A stretch of 64,000 bases of DNA from Gnomoniopsis sp. IMI 355080 (GCA_027946555.1 JAPEVC010000191.1:1-64000), one strand, 5' to 3'; positions 12,940-25,806 are shown, counted from the first letter of the stretch. Made by a program: numbers and translations. The notes: a model not told the origin generated them from the sequence alone.

Positions 12940-13867
12940 ATGCAAAGATATACGTACAAGAAAATGGCGCCGGCCTCAGCAGCCTTGTTGTGCTGCGTGG
13001 TCATTTACAGGACGAGCCTCTCGTGCGGGCTGGATCCCGCCAGTGTGGCCTTCATGCAGGACTCGATTGTTGCCACGTTTGGGATTGTGGACAACTCGGC
13101 TTTGATTCGCTGGCAGGCTCCTCTCGGGTCCTCGAACTTGATCCCTTCAGACGGATAAATTTTCGGACTTCTTGAGAACAAGACCATGCACGTCGCCGTT
13201 TTCCCGGTTGGTCATGTCCTCTGCGGAGCTGCTTCCAGTATGGCTGCTATCATTGTAGGTCGGTCGTTTGGCGGAGTTACTGGTGGCGGCATATGTGTGG
13301 TGGGCGCAGTCAACACGACCGGTTTGTGCTGCCTGTACTGAAAGCTTCAACTAGCGCGATTCCATATTGGTCTCTGTGTGTATTACAGCTGGAGGTTCGC
13401 TGCCTGACTCTATCCAAGACATAGGAAATTGGCGTCATCTTGGGGGCTAATCATTGGCGGCGCAGGAGTATCGTCTTCGGGCATTTGAAGACGGGGCTAC
13501 TACTTCGCCGCCATCGTTGTCGCCTTTCTGGCCATCTTGACGGCTGATTTGCGAGGGACGGAATCAGATCCAGGAGTCGCAGCTTCGACCAAGCTTGAAA
13601 GAATGGACTGGCTCGGCTCTGTTCTGTTGAACGCGGCCATCACAGTGGTCTGGTCTGTCATATTTAGTAGCGGGGGTTCGACCTAGGCTTGGCTCGATGC
13701 TCGATTTTGGGTCGATTTGGGGTGGGGGCCGTCTTGGTCTTGGACCTGATTGTTTTTGCCGTGGAACAGAATCTCAATATCTTGACAAGTGAGACCTGGA
13801 ATATCTTCTCCACCGAGCTGCTGGTTGCTCGCGTTTTGATAGCCCTCTTTTGTCGCACTGGCGGGTT
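12940..13867 (+). pseudogene. decayed MFS multidrug-efflux transporter (DHA14-like), N-terminal part only
   Basis: Reading one frame from 12940 gives a chain of segments that match major facilitator drug-efflux pumps of the 14-TM type, in the right order. First comes a TM1 region with the 'LD..SVAF.Q.SIVATFG' pattern, then VLCGAASSMAAIIVGR and GGVTGGGI (the TM3-4 GR..GG motif). A degraded GLIIGGA segment (the TM5 motif C area) follows, then LERMDWLGSVLLNAAI and FSSGGST-stop-AW (linker and TM7-8). The frame is broken by stops at 13156, 13339, 13405, 13486 and 13684. It then shifts near 13695-13720 into another frame that continues with EQNLNILTSETWNIF, the usual 'QQ.F.I.T...RIFP' segment. Two stops (13486 TGA, 13684 TAG) sit where the family has Trp. 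Nothing recognisable remains after about 13867, so the C-terminal half is lost. It is not a functional gene. Confidence 0.8.
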
Positions 13868-15080
13868 TGAGCAGCGGCAGCGTGCGACTGGATGGCAACG
13901 ATCTGAGTGGCGCTTGACCGGTTGTTCTATAAGAATAAGCAGAAGAATGAAGTGTCTGCCGCAGGAATAGATAGCATGCTTGATGCAAGGGTTTCAAACC
14001 GGCCAGCATGTTCCAAGGATAGATGTATATATAAATGATTCACTGTGCACACCACCTGATGAATGGGGAAATCTACTACTGGTACACGTTAGCAGTGCGT
14101 TACGTCTGGCACATTCATTATCGAGACAGGATGCTCACACTTACTTTAGACACCATCCCTGGGAAACAGGACAATTGCCCACATGTTAATCAAGAAATTG
14201 GACATCCAAAAGGACCGCCCACAACGATTATGATCATCCTTCAATTTCGACTACCTGTACATAAATTCATAATGTCGGCCCCAACCAACTCCGGAGCCTG
14301 GCTCCCCGACTCACCTGGAAGTCCGCTCGGCCCTTGTAGTGGTCGAACCTTTCCAATCTCCCACCTCCTCGATGTCTGGGAACACGCAACGCCGTATCAC
14401 CGCTCCCAGTCAGCATGGCTGATAGATGATCCATCCCCATGGTATTCATTAATCTATACAGTATAAGTCATAACCAAGTATATACTTGCCTTGACTCATG
14501 TCAAGTCAGACAGAATGGCAACGATTCCCAGGCCAACCCCATCCCCCCAAAGCTCCGTCCATGCAATCCTCGTACCAACGTTGACCCTGACCTTACTCGC
14601 CTGCAATACAAGCATTTCAAAGATAAGGTAATGGAGGCTGGCGTTGGTTGGTGTTGTTGCAGCGCGAATATTGGTATCTTTCTTAAAGTTGTTTTGCTGG
14701 TGAATGTCTTGATGCTTGGGCTTGCTTGGTCATGAAAGACAACTGAAAAAAAAATGAAAAATGTAGTGGACAAAGAAATGTAATAGTAAGGGGCCGCCTG
14801 TTTCCAGTCGGGCCACTAAGAATGCAGCGAGAGCTTCTGCCATGTCTCTCCAACGCCGTGAAATCCAGCACGCATGATTGATCACCGCATTTCCATCTCC
14901 ACATGGGTGGTCGGAATCTTCAAGGAGAGTAGAATACCCTCCTCCACAGCACCCCTCTTTATCTACTGCGAATTCATCAATCGTAGCTGAAGATGGCGCA
15001 AAACAGTCTTAACTTGTGAGTTGACATATTCAACCGCCTAAGGAGTACCTCAGGCCGCTTGGGTTCAAGGCTGGCGCCCC
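13868..15080. other. intergenic, no gene seen
   Basis: Between the MFS relic and the 3' end of the DYRK gene. Short overlapping frames only, no domain. It probably contains the 3' untranslated region of the kinase gene. Confidence 0.45.
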
Positions 15081-18000
15081 CTAGGCACGCCGACTTGCCA
15101 TAGCAGCTGTGGCTCCAGCCGAGGCCAGGTCCTGCTTAGCACTAGCAACGCGACCCGCAGCGCGGGGAAGATTGCTAGAAATGCTCCCGGACAAGCCTTG
15201 GGTCCCTGTACTCGTGCGCTTGGGCGGAATCGTGTACACACCGGAAGGTCGCCTTGAATGTGGAGCCGTTCCCGTTCCAGTGCTGGACTTCAAAGGACTC
15301 GAGCCCACACCTCCGATGACGCTGGAGTCTTTGTTTGCCCGAATGTTGGAACTAAGTCTCATACTCGTCGCTGCTGCTGGTGGTTCAGGAAGCGGTCGAG
15401 GTGTGGAAATGGTATTGTGACGCTTGATCGGTGACTGTTCCCGGATGGTGGCGATGCGAGGAGCCGGCGTGGCCATCTTCTGACCAGTGATGTACTCGTG
15501 TCGAATAGCCTCTTCTGGCTTCATGCGACGGTCCGGATCCCACCGCAGACACCTCGCAATAAAGTCCAGGAATGCTTCGTCATCGCACTTCAGTGCTTGT
15601 TGCAAGGTCTTGGAAGAGGGCCTTCTCCGACGACCTTTGGATGACACTGTCAAACGCGGCTTGCCCATCGAGTCAAAGAAAAGCTTCTTGCGTGTACTCT
15701 TCTCGATCAGATGTTTCTCGGGAGGGCCAAAAACCTCCATGATACAGGCCAATTGCTCCTGCTCATTCTCTCCAGGGAAAATTGGAACACCAGTGTACAA
15801 TTCGGCCAGAATACAACCGAGACTCCACATGTCGATAGGCAATCCATACGACATGCCGAGGATAACCTCTGGTGATCGATAGAATCGAGACTGAATGTAC
15901 GTGTAGACCTTCTCGTTCTCAAAGCAACTTGACCCAAAATCAATCACTTTGATCTCAGTGTGCATCGGATGCCTGATCAAGATATTTTCGGGTTTCAGAT
16001 CACAGTGAATGACCTTCTTCTGCTTCAACAGGTTCAGAGAGCTGAGCATTTGCTTGGTAAAGCGCCGGATCATCTTCAACGAGAAGCCCCGGAACGCGTT
16101 GGCCTTGATGAACTCGTAGAGGTTCATGTCCAGCAGCTCGGTCGAAATGCAGAGATGTTCTCGGAAGTAGAAACTGTGGGTGAAATTCACCATACTGTGC
16201 CTGTTTTTAGGGTCCTAAGGAGAGTGTTAGCAGCCTCCTTAGCGTCTGTTGTCAAAATGCACATACCCATTCACGAAGCTTCTGTAGAATGTTGACCTCA
16301 ACGAGAGCCTGCTGATGGAACCGCTTCTTGTTCCTAATAATCTTGACCGCAACAAGCACACCCGTCTTGTGGTCAATGCACCGCACGACCTGTCCAAAGC
16401 TTCCCTTGCCCAGAACGTCCACAATCTCGTACCGGTAGGCAAGGTGGTCTCCAACAACAATGCTGTAGTCACCGCGTTCGTCATCGTAGCCAAAATTAGG
16501 TAACTTCGAATTCAGATCGCCCACAACTTTCTGTGCATTCTGTGTCCCACAAAAGTAGATGTCCTTGTAGTCGATGATCTCGCCTCGTTCGTATATGTTC
16601 AGCATTGCTATGCGGATGGCATCTTGAGGACTGACACGCTCCTTCGGTGAGGCGCGTTTCCGCAAAGTGTCGAGGGTCTTAGCGGCAAGTTCAGTCTCCT
16701 TTCGTCGACTGCCGAGCTTCTTCATTTCATCCTCTGCCAACAAGTCATCCTTGTCCAAATCTGCTGTAAATATCTCGGTTTGTTGCATTTTTGCCGTGGA
16801 CGCCTTGGATCTCAAGAACTTCTGCATGACTGATGATGAACTTGCACTCGAACGGTTTGTAGAACCATCGACGCTGTCCACCTTCGCCCGACTTGTTGCA
16901 CTTTGGACCGATGTGCCCAGCGAAACGTCGCTCCGATTCCTCCCATGGTGTGAAACTATGCCATTCAGACTTGTTCCAGAGGGTTTCCGCCTGGAGGAGT
17001 CGAGTTGGATGCTGGGCTTCGATGAGATGCTAGGGCTCGAAGTCTTGGCCGCGATCGAATTGCCTGTCGTAGCAGAGACAGGCAGACGAGGGGGAGGCAT
17101 TGCGTCATGTTTGCTATTCTGATTCTCGGGATGCTTCTCCGCCTTAGAATTACTCCGCTTCCACGATAAACTCAGCTTCCGCCTCAAAGAACTCATCGAA
17201 GAAGGCGTCTGGGGTTCCTCGGGGCTGGGCAGTTGTTCTGGCGACTTGGGGCTTGTTTTGATTGGAGCTTTGGTCACACTCTCCTTGGAAATCGTTTTCG
17301 AAGGTTGCCTTTGCGCGCGAGGACCTGATGGCTTTGCTTGTGTTGCCGTCGTATTTACCGCTTCTTCCGCATCGCGAATCTCGTTCCCGGTCTGTGATCT
17401 CTTAAAGTAGCGCTGCTCAAATCCATCTTCTTTGGGAACAGAGGACGAAAGGAAGGGCGAGACTGAAGTCTTGTTGTTGGCGATCTCGTTGGCAGACTCC
17501 GAGCTTGTGTCGGCAGCTAGAGGACTCTCGACTCGGGTGGGCTGGTGAATAGAGCTGCTGCTGCGATAATGAGCAACTTCTTTCCTCTTCTGGAAAAAGG
17601 TACTGCGAGACGCTGTCATCGGAGTCGAAGGAGTCTTGGTGATCTGGCGCGCTGGTGGCGAGCTGGCTTTGCGCATCGCCTGGCCTTGATCTTGCTGTAA
17701 TTTGGCAATTTTGTTCACCGTCGGTGTGCTTAGCGGCCCAACTGTGAGTGGGGGTAGGTTCATCGACTTCAGATTCCTCCTTGGTTGTACCGGTTGCGCT
17801 TGTGTCCTTTCTGGTTGAGTCTTTTTCTCTGGCACAGTGCTGGGATTTGGAGCAACCTTGCGGGTGCTGTTTGTGCGCTGCACCCGGGCTCTCTCTTGCA
17901 CTGCTTGCGCAGGGCCCGCTGACAGACTTCCAGTTGAGGTGGAGCGTAAGCTGCTGGAATCTCTTCCCAAGTTTGATTTTCTCTTGTCCGAAAATTGCAT

Positions 18001-19485
18001 CTCAGCCGGTGATTCCTTCGGAGACTCATATACCTTTGGGATTGCAGGCACAGGAGGCACGTCCTCATCCTCCTCGTTCGACGCTGGGATATTGTTCACC
18101 GACTTGGGGGCTGGCAAGCGAGAACCATTGTTCTGTGGCAAACGAGGCTGTAATGAGCCTGTGGATGTCCTGACCGTGTTGCTACTTGTGAGCGAGCCAA
18201 CAGAGAACCCTGAACTGTATGACTTTCTGTTGGGATCCGGCGTGGTCCTTTGAGATGATGGGGTGGTCGAAGTTTTTCGCGGTAACATCGAAGGTGATCG
18301 TGATGCTGGTCGATCGGTAGCAGGAGGAGGGGGCTGCAAAGCAATCGAATTATTTAGCGACTCCTGAACCGCTTGAGGATCAGGCATTTGCGATCGCCTC
18401 TTCATTCTCTGCGCATCGGTAGGGCTCACTGTCCTAGCCCCCAGGCCGGATACGTGGTGCGAAGGATGACCAGGTAGTACAGACATCCGCCTTCCTGAAG
18501 CAGGTGTGGTCGCGCCAGATTTGCTAGCCCGCGGAGAACGAGCACCAGATACAGATACTCTGTTTTGGTCGACCGAGAGAACGCTGCTATCCGCTGAGGT
18601 ATTTGTGGGGTTGAGCCGAAGCGGCGTGGGCTGTGATAGCGTCTTCATTTTGGCAGCTCGAGACGCTGTCATGTTCCGAGAGGTATCTACATGATGATTT
18701 CCTCCATCGATCGAGGCACGCGTAGTATGTGTATTAGGCCGGTCCGTGGAGCCCACGCTAGGGCGCCGACGCACTCCCAAACCGGTAGCAATATCCGCAG
18801 CAGGATCGGCGGCAGTTGAACCCGTCGACTTCCTCGTCTGCTTCCCGACAAAGGTGCTGTTTGAAATGGGCGGGTGCTGGTTCTGTCGTTTCGGGCGGAC
18901 CGTTGACTGTTCTCGAGAAGCGTCGCTAGTGCGCGAGATGTTGGATGCTGTCGACGAAATGCTGGTCTGCCTGTTGGACGCACTAGGTCTCCTGAAGACC
19001 GCGCCAGTCCGCGTTTGCCCAGGCTGTGACTCTTGTTTCGAGGCCTGCTGCACGGGAGCCCGCGCCGTGGCCCCATTGCGGAATGTGCTGGGTCTGTCGA
19101 CCATGTTGCTGTTGTCCAACCCCTGAGGAGCCAAAATGCGACCTTCGCCCGGTGGAGAGGGAAATTGGGTCAACTTCAGAGCGTCGGATGCTTCTATGCT
19201 AGTTTGGAAATCATCGAAGCTGACCTCGGGAAGGAAGCCGTACTGTGTGGTGGAGGTGGAGGTGTCGTTATCTAGGGCTACCGCATCGGGACCTGAAAAC
19301 TCGTCCGCGGTGGGAGCATGCCGGCCAAAGGAGAAGAGTGAGTGGTTGTTCGAGGACGAGGCAGAGAGCATGGGACTTTCCACGATGGGAGAGCGTTTCG
19401 CGGTGAGGTTTTTGGTGGGACTGGGGATTTCTCTGCTCCTATTCCTGAAACAAGAAAGCCCAAGCTTGTCAGCGACAGGTGCCAT
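15081..19485 (-). CDS. DYRK-family protein kinase, Pom1-like (about 1450 aa, 1 visible intron)
   Basis: Ser/Thr and tyrosine-autophosphorylating kinase; relatives (fission yeast Pom1, animal DYRK2) control polarity and cell-size or division timing. Exon 1 is 19485-16267 and exon 2 is 16214-15081; the 52-nt intron interrupts the kinase domain after 'LREW'. About 900 N-terminal residues are Ser/Thr/Pro/Arg-rich and look disordered. A DYRK-homology (NAPA/DH box) segment follows (NIYERGEIIDYKDIYFCG). The kinase domain runs from about residue 1019 (GKGSFGQVV) and has K1048, HCDLKPEN with D1145, DFG at D1165 and the DYRK activation-loop YTY (Y1177/Y1179) before QSRFYRSPEV. The tail is basic and Ser-rich. 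The first ATG is uncertain: a good branch point (CTGAC) and acceptor (TTGTTTCAG) sit just inside this start, so residues 1-13 may be intronic and the true N-terminus may lie upstream. Confidence 0.9.
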
Positions 19486-22400
19486 GAGAGAAAGTCACCG
19501 AGTACGGTACGGGTCATGAGCGACAGTAGTGTCACGGAGAATGCAGCAGCAGCAGGGCTGCTGGCATGGTGCGCTGGCAAGGGTCTGAGAGCGACCAGCG
19601 GTGTTGGGACTCGGGAGGTTAGGTATGGGGACATGGACGTGTGAGGACATACCGCGTAGGGGAGTAGTTGGCTGGTCGCGGGCCAGCAGGAACCTGTTGG
19701 TCCCTGATCATGGGGAAAGAATGAGTGGTCGAAACGAGTCCGACTCGAGAATTTTGGGGGCCTTGTCTCGCTAGCCAGCAGTCGGGGGAATTCAATGCGG
19801 GCCTTCGTTCAGAACCACAACAAGGAGCCCACGAGAAGGGTGTCGCAGGTCTCGGCGGTCAATTGAAGCGTTCGGCGACCCTGAGGGCTGCCGATGAGCA
19901 GTGACAAGACTCTGTATTCGGTGGCACCGTTTCTGCGGGTGGTGGCTCCGCTTTCAACGTCTTGCGGGGCGGGGACTGGCTGGGTAGCGTAGACGAGTGG
20001 CCCAGACGAGTTGAATGTGGGCTAGATGCGCTGTGGATGTTGATGGGGAAAAGAAAAAAAGAGGAATAATTTTCGTCTTTCCCGAAGCGCAGATTCACTC
20101 CACAAAGGTGAGCTGCCAACGCTATCAACGGTGACGGTGCAGTGTCGGACTCAGTCCGGTGAGGATCTGAGCGAGTGCGCAGGGCTACCGCATCCCGGTG
20201 ATTTGCAAGCCCAGATCGTCGGCGTTGTCGTCGTGGTCGTGGTCGTCGTCTTCTAATTGTCTAGATTGGCGATACCTGGGAAGCAGGTGGGGCGGTTTAG
20301 GTCGTTGGCGTTGGATGTGGTTGAGGCCGTGATTGTGGCCGGGTGGAGAGTTAAAGCTCGAGGTTGGTTGTTGTGCAGAATGCGAGTGCAAGTGCAGATG
20401 CACCCCTGGACGTCAAGAGCACGCTAATGAACTGAGAAGGTGGTGGTGACCGCCGTGTCGTGTCGTGGCGTGGCAAGCCCAGTGAAGACTGTGAAATGAA
20501 GCACAGCTAGATTGGAACATTAAAACGGCTGGGAAGTCGAGGTACTCCGCTCCGTCCGTACTCATGCGCGTTCAGCGCACTGCAGCTACTTACTTGTAGT
20601 GTAGTATACAGTACTACCTAGGTACGCTAGGGCAGGTGCATGGGCGAGTGCAGCAGGCCCGGTGCCCGGTCGCAGCCCGGGGCTGGTTCTGCTAGCGGCC
20701 ACGGCAGTCACGTAGTGGGTGCACTAACAACGGACGTTTCCAGCCGCAGCCACATGTTCACGGCGGTCACTTGTCAGAGAAAGGCCCACTAATCCAGTGC
20801 TGCTCTTCCCACCACTAGCAATCTCGAATCATTTCAGCTGTTGACGCATCCCATGATTATGGGATGGGGGATGGGATCTCCCTAGGCAACCTGCGGATGC
20901 CCTGCCAATCATTGTGAGATTACCCTCTCCCAAACCTTACACGCCGCTGCAATTGTGATGTACCGTCAATGCAGAAGCATACCTCAAGCACATACACAGT
21001 ACATATCACGGCCTTCTTTCATCTTCTTTTATGTTCTCAATTTTCTGCATCGCATTATACAGTATATAAGTACTGTTCTATGGTTTTTATACGGAATACT
21101 GCGTGTGTGCGTAGCCCGTTCACTGTGTTGACTTGCACAGGGTGACTCGTGCGCTAAGTTTGGAACATAGATGCTCCACCCACGAGAAGTTATGCTTCTG
21201 TGTACGGAATACAGTGTAATTGCTCATGGGATTAGAGATTCGCATGCTCCTCAGGGTCATAGTAAGTGCAACGGGCCGTGGGGACACGGTGGGTTCAACA
21301 TTGGGCTTGACAGGCCCTGGCATCAGATCTCTGACAGCAGCGTGGAGGGCCATTGCCGACGTGGATTCATCTTGTTTGGGCCCCACGAGCATGACCCCCA
21401 CATTTCATCTCATTTCGTGCTGTGGAAATGGGCATTGGCATTTATCAATGTCAACATTGACTTCTAGACGCCCAATGCCCGTTGCCAAAATATCCACTCA
21501 GGAAGAACCTCATCACCTCCACGACTCCTTGTGCCATTTTGAAAAGATTGGGAATCCACCGCCCAAGGCAGATCGCAACCTTCGAATCGGCGCCCGGGCT
21601 CTCCCCATAGTCTTCGATGAAACGGCCATCACGCTCAAATGTGCCGGTACCGCGTTTGTTGTTGCCGCAATAATAATTAATAGAGCCCGATATAAGGTCA
21701 ACAGTGGCGCGAGCTTTGGGCCACAATAGGGCAACCCGAGCAACGACAATGGCACCCACTTTACACGCATGAACCAGATCCATATGACCCCATCAACCCG
21801 GGCATTTTTTGGCCCAACCAATCTTCGACAAGAAGCTTGACGCCCAGACATATCTCCGAGCGCCGGCTCCAATCACCATTGGAGACGCAGCATCTCTTCC
21901 TCCAGCACTTCGGGTTTCGCTGGTCGCTACCAAGGTCTCTGGGTACACAGCAGAGGCACGGACACAAACACCGCATAATCGGATTGCATCAAGTGGCAAC
22001 GGTGGCGGGTGGTGCCATGTTTCTCACTCAAAACTCGAAACAAGCAGGAAGACCAGTATCCTTTGAGACTTTGAGAATGACGACGTCCTCTGCTAGCCTT
22101 GCTTTTCGCATGCCATCGTGATCTATCCTATATGTGATGTCTTGTTGCACTCATCACAAGACCTAGATTGACAGCTTTGTTTCAGTCGTGCATGCTAAAA
22201 CATACCATATGGGCCTACATGTCAATCACTTCAGCCCAAATCGTACCCGGAAGGTAAAGCGAGTCAGTTTCTCTATAACACGCTTCAGTAGAGACAGGAC
22301 TAAGCTCGCTTCCGGGAATGTCATGATCGAATTAACCCGGGCAATTGCAAAATTCGTCTCAAAAAGTGCTGTTCTTCCGAATTTACCACTGAGTGTTCGA

Positions 22401-23247
22401 GGGAGTGGAAAGTCGTCTAAATGTCTTCAATGCGAAAATTGGCCGATAAGGACATTGTACATGTGCCACGCCGACAAGCTGATTTGGTGTATGGACACTA
22501 AGTAGCTGACGTAAAATGGCAAGATACTGCTAACAGAAAGGGGTCATAACTAATGAGAACGAACCGCAAACAGAGAATGCGAAAACACGAATTGTGTGAG
22601 ATGAATAAGAGGGCTATGCGGGCCTCATCATTATGGCCTCTGTTTAGGAGACTGGCCCGTGAACTACGGTGATTCCTCTGCCACAAACGATGTCAGATAG
22701 CACTCTCGGTGATGTTGACAGCCTCCACCTCGAAGGTCAGTCCACTGGGCGTTCTATCAATCGAGTCCATCATGATCGTCGACAAACTTCCGGCCCATCA
22801 GGCCCCAGCCGATACAGTACCGACATTGAACAATCATCTATGTGATGGGTCCTCATACAACCAATTGAGCCAGTATCTCAATACCCGGTCTTGTCCCGAC
22901 TCAGCTGGGTCAACTTTCAAGAAAGAAGGTAGCAAGTTTGTTACCTCAGAGTCTCAGAGCTCTTCATGAACTTTCCAGTCTGGAAACATGAGATAACCAA
23001 CCATGGTGGCGGCGGCTCTTCCCGCCTTTGACATCAGCTGAATGCTTGACATGTGAAATATAATGGATGGTCCCCAAACAACGTCACCTCCTCAACTCTC
23101 GCAAGAAGCTCCCAAAGCCAGCCATTATATCCCGAAATCCAGCCTGCCAAGTCTGATATTACAAGGCTCATTCGAACGATCCTCGTTCGTCAATAGTAGT
23201 GAAACAGCTTCAGGATCCAGGCTACGACATCCGGGCGTCCTCGCAAG
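19486..23247. other. intergenic, long kinase 5' region plus unassigned DNA
   Basis: 19486-20500 is probably promoter and 5' leader of the DYRK gene, including a (GTC)n-like stretch at about 20228-20250 and possibly an upstream exon. At about 20611-20626 there is a GTACTACCTAGGTACG motif. At 21451-21999 the - strand is open except for one TGA (see findings). Nothing else has a domain. Confidence 0.4.
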
Positions 23248-24801
23248 ATGGACGACTCCGTCGCCGATGATATTGTAGATGCCTTGGATGCTTCGACACT
23301 ACCTGGTGCAGACGCTGCGCATTCTTCAGACATATTTGTCGATAAAATAAATGCCCAGAGCCCAGGCAAGCCCAGATGGCGCAGCCTGTCGGCGCTAAAA
23401 GCCCAAGCGAGCATGCAAGACAAGCTGCTCGAGAAGTAAGCCAACCATTCTGTACATAGCTGCCCATTAGAAGTGCAATCATCTGACCACCTCGGCGATA
23501 GACTCATCCAACAAGTAATGCCTGCGGCTGACCTCGCGCCCGGCAATGCTAATCCCTCATCGCCCACGTCGACCACTGAGCCCACCTCCTACGAATCCTC
23601 CCGCCCACCGTTTACGCCTGCTACCATGGCCACCAATTTCACCCGTTTCAACGCCCGCATCGGCGTTGTCTTCAAATTTCAATCTCGTGCCATCCGCCTT
23701 TTCCTCTGGCGCCGCCCCGCGCAGACCCTCTCCTTCCTCGCCGTCTACACTCTGGTCTGCCTTGACCCGTACCTCCTTACCGCCCTCCCACTCGCCCTCG
23801 CCCTCATCGCTGTCTTCATCCCGGCTTTCATGGCGCGCCACCCACCTTCGGAGCGCGAGCTTTCCTACAGTCCCTCCGGCCCTCCGCGCGCGCCGCCACG
23901 CACCGGGCCACGACCAGCTCGCCAGATGAGCACCCACTTCTTGCGGAATATGCGTGATCTCCAGAATATGATGGAGGATTTCAGCCGGGCACATGACCAG
24001 GTAGTCACTGGAGTGGTGCCGATGACGAATTTTAGTGATGAAGCGCTGAGCTCCGGCCTTTTTGTGGGCCTGTTTGCGGTGACGCTCATTATGTCTATTG
24101 CGTCGCATTTATTACCATGGCGGGCTATCGCGCTATGCGGCGGATGGGCGGCAGTCGTTAGTGGGCATCCGAAGGTGTCGAAGATGCTGGCGGAGGCGCA
24201 GAAGACGTATTTTCCGGAGCCGGCTGCTACGAAGAGCGATCCGAAGAACAAGCAGAAGGGGCCGGAGGAGAAGGCGAAGGGCTTGTTGAATGAGTGGGTT
24301 GCTAAGGACATCATCCTCGATTCGGCGCCTGAGACGCGCGAGGTAGAGATATTCGAACTGCAACATGTCGATGGTTCCAGTGGCGAGTGGGAGCCCTGGT
24401 TGTTCAGTTCATCGCCCTATGATCCGCTGTCGCAAGCACGCATCATGGGGGAACGGCCCAAGGGGACTCATTTCTTCGAGGACGTGCGTGCACCGGAAGG
24501 CTGGGAGTGGAGTGAAAAGAAATGGGCCTTGGATCTTTGGAGCAGGGAATGGGTCGAGGAACGTATCATCACAGGCGTCGAGGTCGAGACGGAGGGAGAA
24601 AGGTGGGTGTACGATATGTATAATGAGAACGAGGGATTGTCTGGGATACGAGAGGTCTCGGAGACTGGCGCTAGACCTTCTGGGAGAAAGCATACACTGA
24701 GCTGGGAGGAAGGCGAGGAAGGGGAGGGTAGAAGGGGCGAGTGGAGGAGGCGAAGGTGGGTAAGACTGGTGAAGAGGAAGGTCGCAAAGGATCCCTCGTA
24801 A
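23248..24801 (+). CDS. peroxisomal membrane peroxin with dysferlin domain (Pex23/24/28-30 family, 495 aa, 1 intron)
   Basis: Integral peroxisomal membrane protein. Family members act at ER-peroxisome contacts and control peroxisome number and size. Exon 1 is 23248-23435 and exon 2 is 23502-24801; the 66-nt intron splits a Lys codon and gives 'LLEKLIQQVMP', typical of the family. Then come an RFNARIGVVFKFQ..RLFLWRRP block and a strongly hydrophobic pair of membrane segments (SFLAVYTLVCLDPYLLTALP and the following LALALIAVFIPAF). A third hydrophobic pair lies near 'LFVGLFAVTLIMSIAS'. The C-terminal half holds the dysferlin repeats: an N-type part (EIFELQ...WEPWLFSS) and a C-type part (WEWSEKKWALD and EWVEERIITGVEVETEGERWVYD), with the conserved Trp residues. 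The tail is basic. Which yeast paralogue it corresponds to is not decided by eye. Confidence 0.88.
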
Positions 24802-25078
24802 GAAGTCTCTTCGGATATATAATTCATAATGACCATGACACTCATCGACAGGAAATGAGACTCTACAACTCTGAGCCCTCCGGCGTTGTCGGGGTCCTAC
24901 ACTCTGTGAGACTTGAGCAATTAGTGCTCGACTCTCAAACGAATGTAAAACGACTCACATCCGCTGAGAAGATCACTAGTGACTTATGAACACGACGCTT
25001 TCATCAACTACAGCACATACAAATCATCGAGTCAGCCTAATTTTTCGACACAGAAATTGATGAATTGACGAGATAAAG

Positions 25079-25806
25079 CTAGCGATCCCTCGCAACCACC
25101 ATAGCCTCCACACCCTCTCCGTTGTGCTTCCTGCGGATATGCTCTTTCAGGGTTTCTTTTCGAGGCATGCCCCTGCCCTGCCCATACGACTTCTTGCATT
25201 CCCTGTGCGGACAGAACCATAGGACCCTATCCTCTACCAATTCCGGGTGTATAGACCGGCGGTGCCGGTCCAAGTCGGCCGCAAGCGCCGCCGAAAAGTT
25301 GCAAGCCTGAACACTGCAGGCGTTGGGCTTGGTGTGCTTCTTCATATGCTTGCTGTAGGATTATTAGCAGGGTTTTGTTTCAAGTGTGCTATAACAAGGC
25401 CAGATGGGCTATCCAACAGAGGTCGCACGCACTTCAAGAGATGGGGTTTGGGAAATTGCTCTTGACAGGTCTCGCAGCGGAGCGTGTTGGTTGGTTGCTG
25501 TGCTGAGACAGGACCAGCGATAGCCTCGTCATCTCTGTGCCTTATTGGATTTTCTGGGTTTTCTGCATTATTCAATGAGTGGTTGGAAGAAATGTCATTC
25601 GCAATGACGGGATAATAAGATGGCCGGTTGTCTCTCTGCACTCCAACATTCTCGCCACCAGGTAATAACGTGGGCCCTGAAGCTGGGTTATGGCCCCAGT
25701 TGAATTGCTCAAGAGGGCCGTCTTGATTTCCTGCCTGAAGCCAGGCAGGGTCGACGGACAGGAGTGAATTAGAAGCGTGTTCGTGAAAGTGTTGCTGGTC
25801 ATTCAC
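25079..25806 (-). CDS. C2H2 zinc-finger protein (215 aa, 1 intron)
   Basis: Probable nuclear DNA-binding protein. Exon 1 is 25806-25433 and exon 2 is 25352-25079; the 80-nt intron lies inside the first finger. Splicing (AA|C) creates a textbook C-x2-C-x3-F-x5-L-x2-H-x3-H finger (CETCQEQF..HLLNKHMKKH) that neither unspliced frame contains, which supports the model strongly. A second finger is C-x4-C-x12-H-x4-H (CSVQAC...HRRSIH). A third, longer one runs from CPHREC to HIRRKH. The N-terminal 110 residues are polar, Asn/Pro/Gln-rich and probably disordered. The start at 25806 is the first ATG in frame; a splice-like GTAAG/CAG pair immediately upstream leaves a further 5' exon possible. Target genes are unknown. 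It ends 277 bp from the 3' end of the convergent peroxin gene. Confidence 0.8.

Noticed and set aside
13689..13970. 94-codon + strand frame as an independent gene
   Set aside because: Its first half reads as an MFS transporter segment that continues the broken frame before it, so it is part of the pseudogene.
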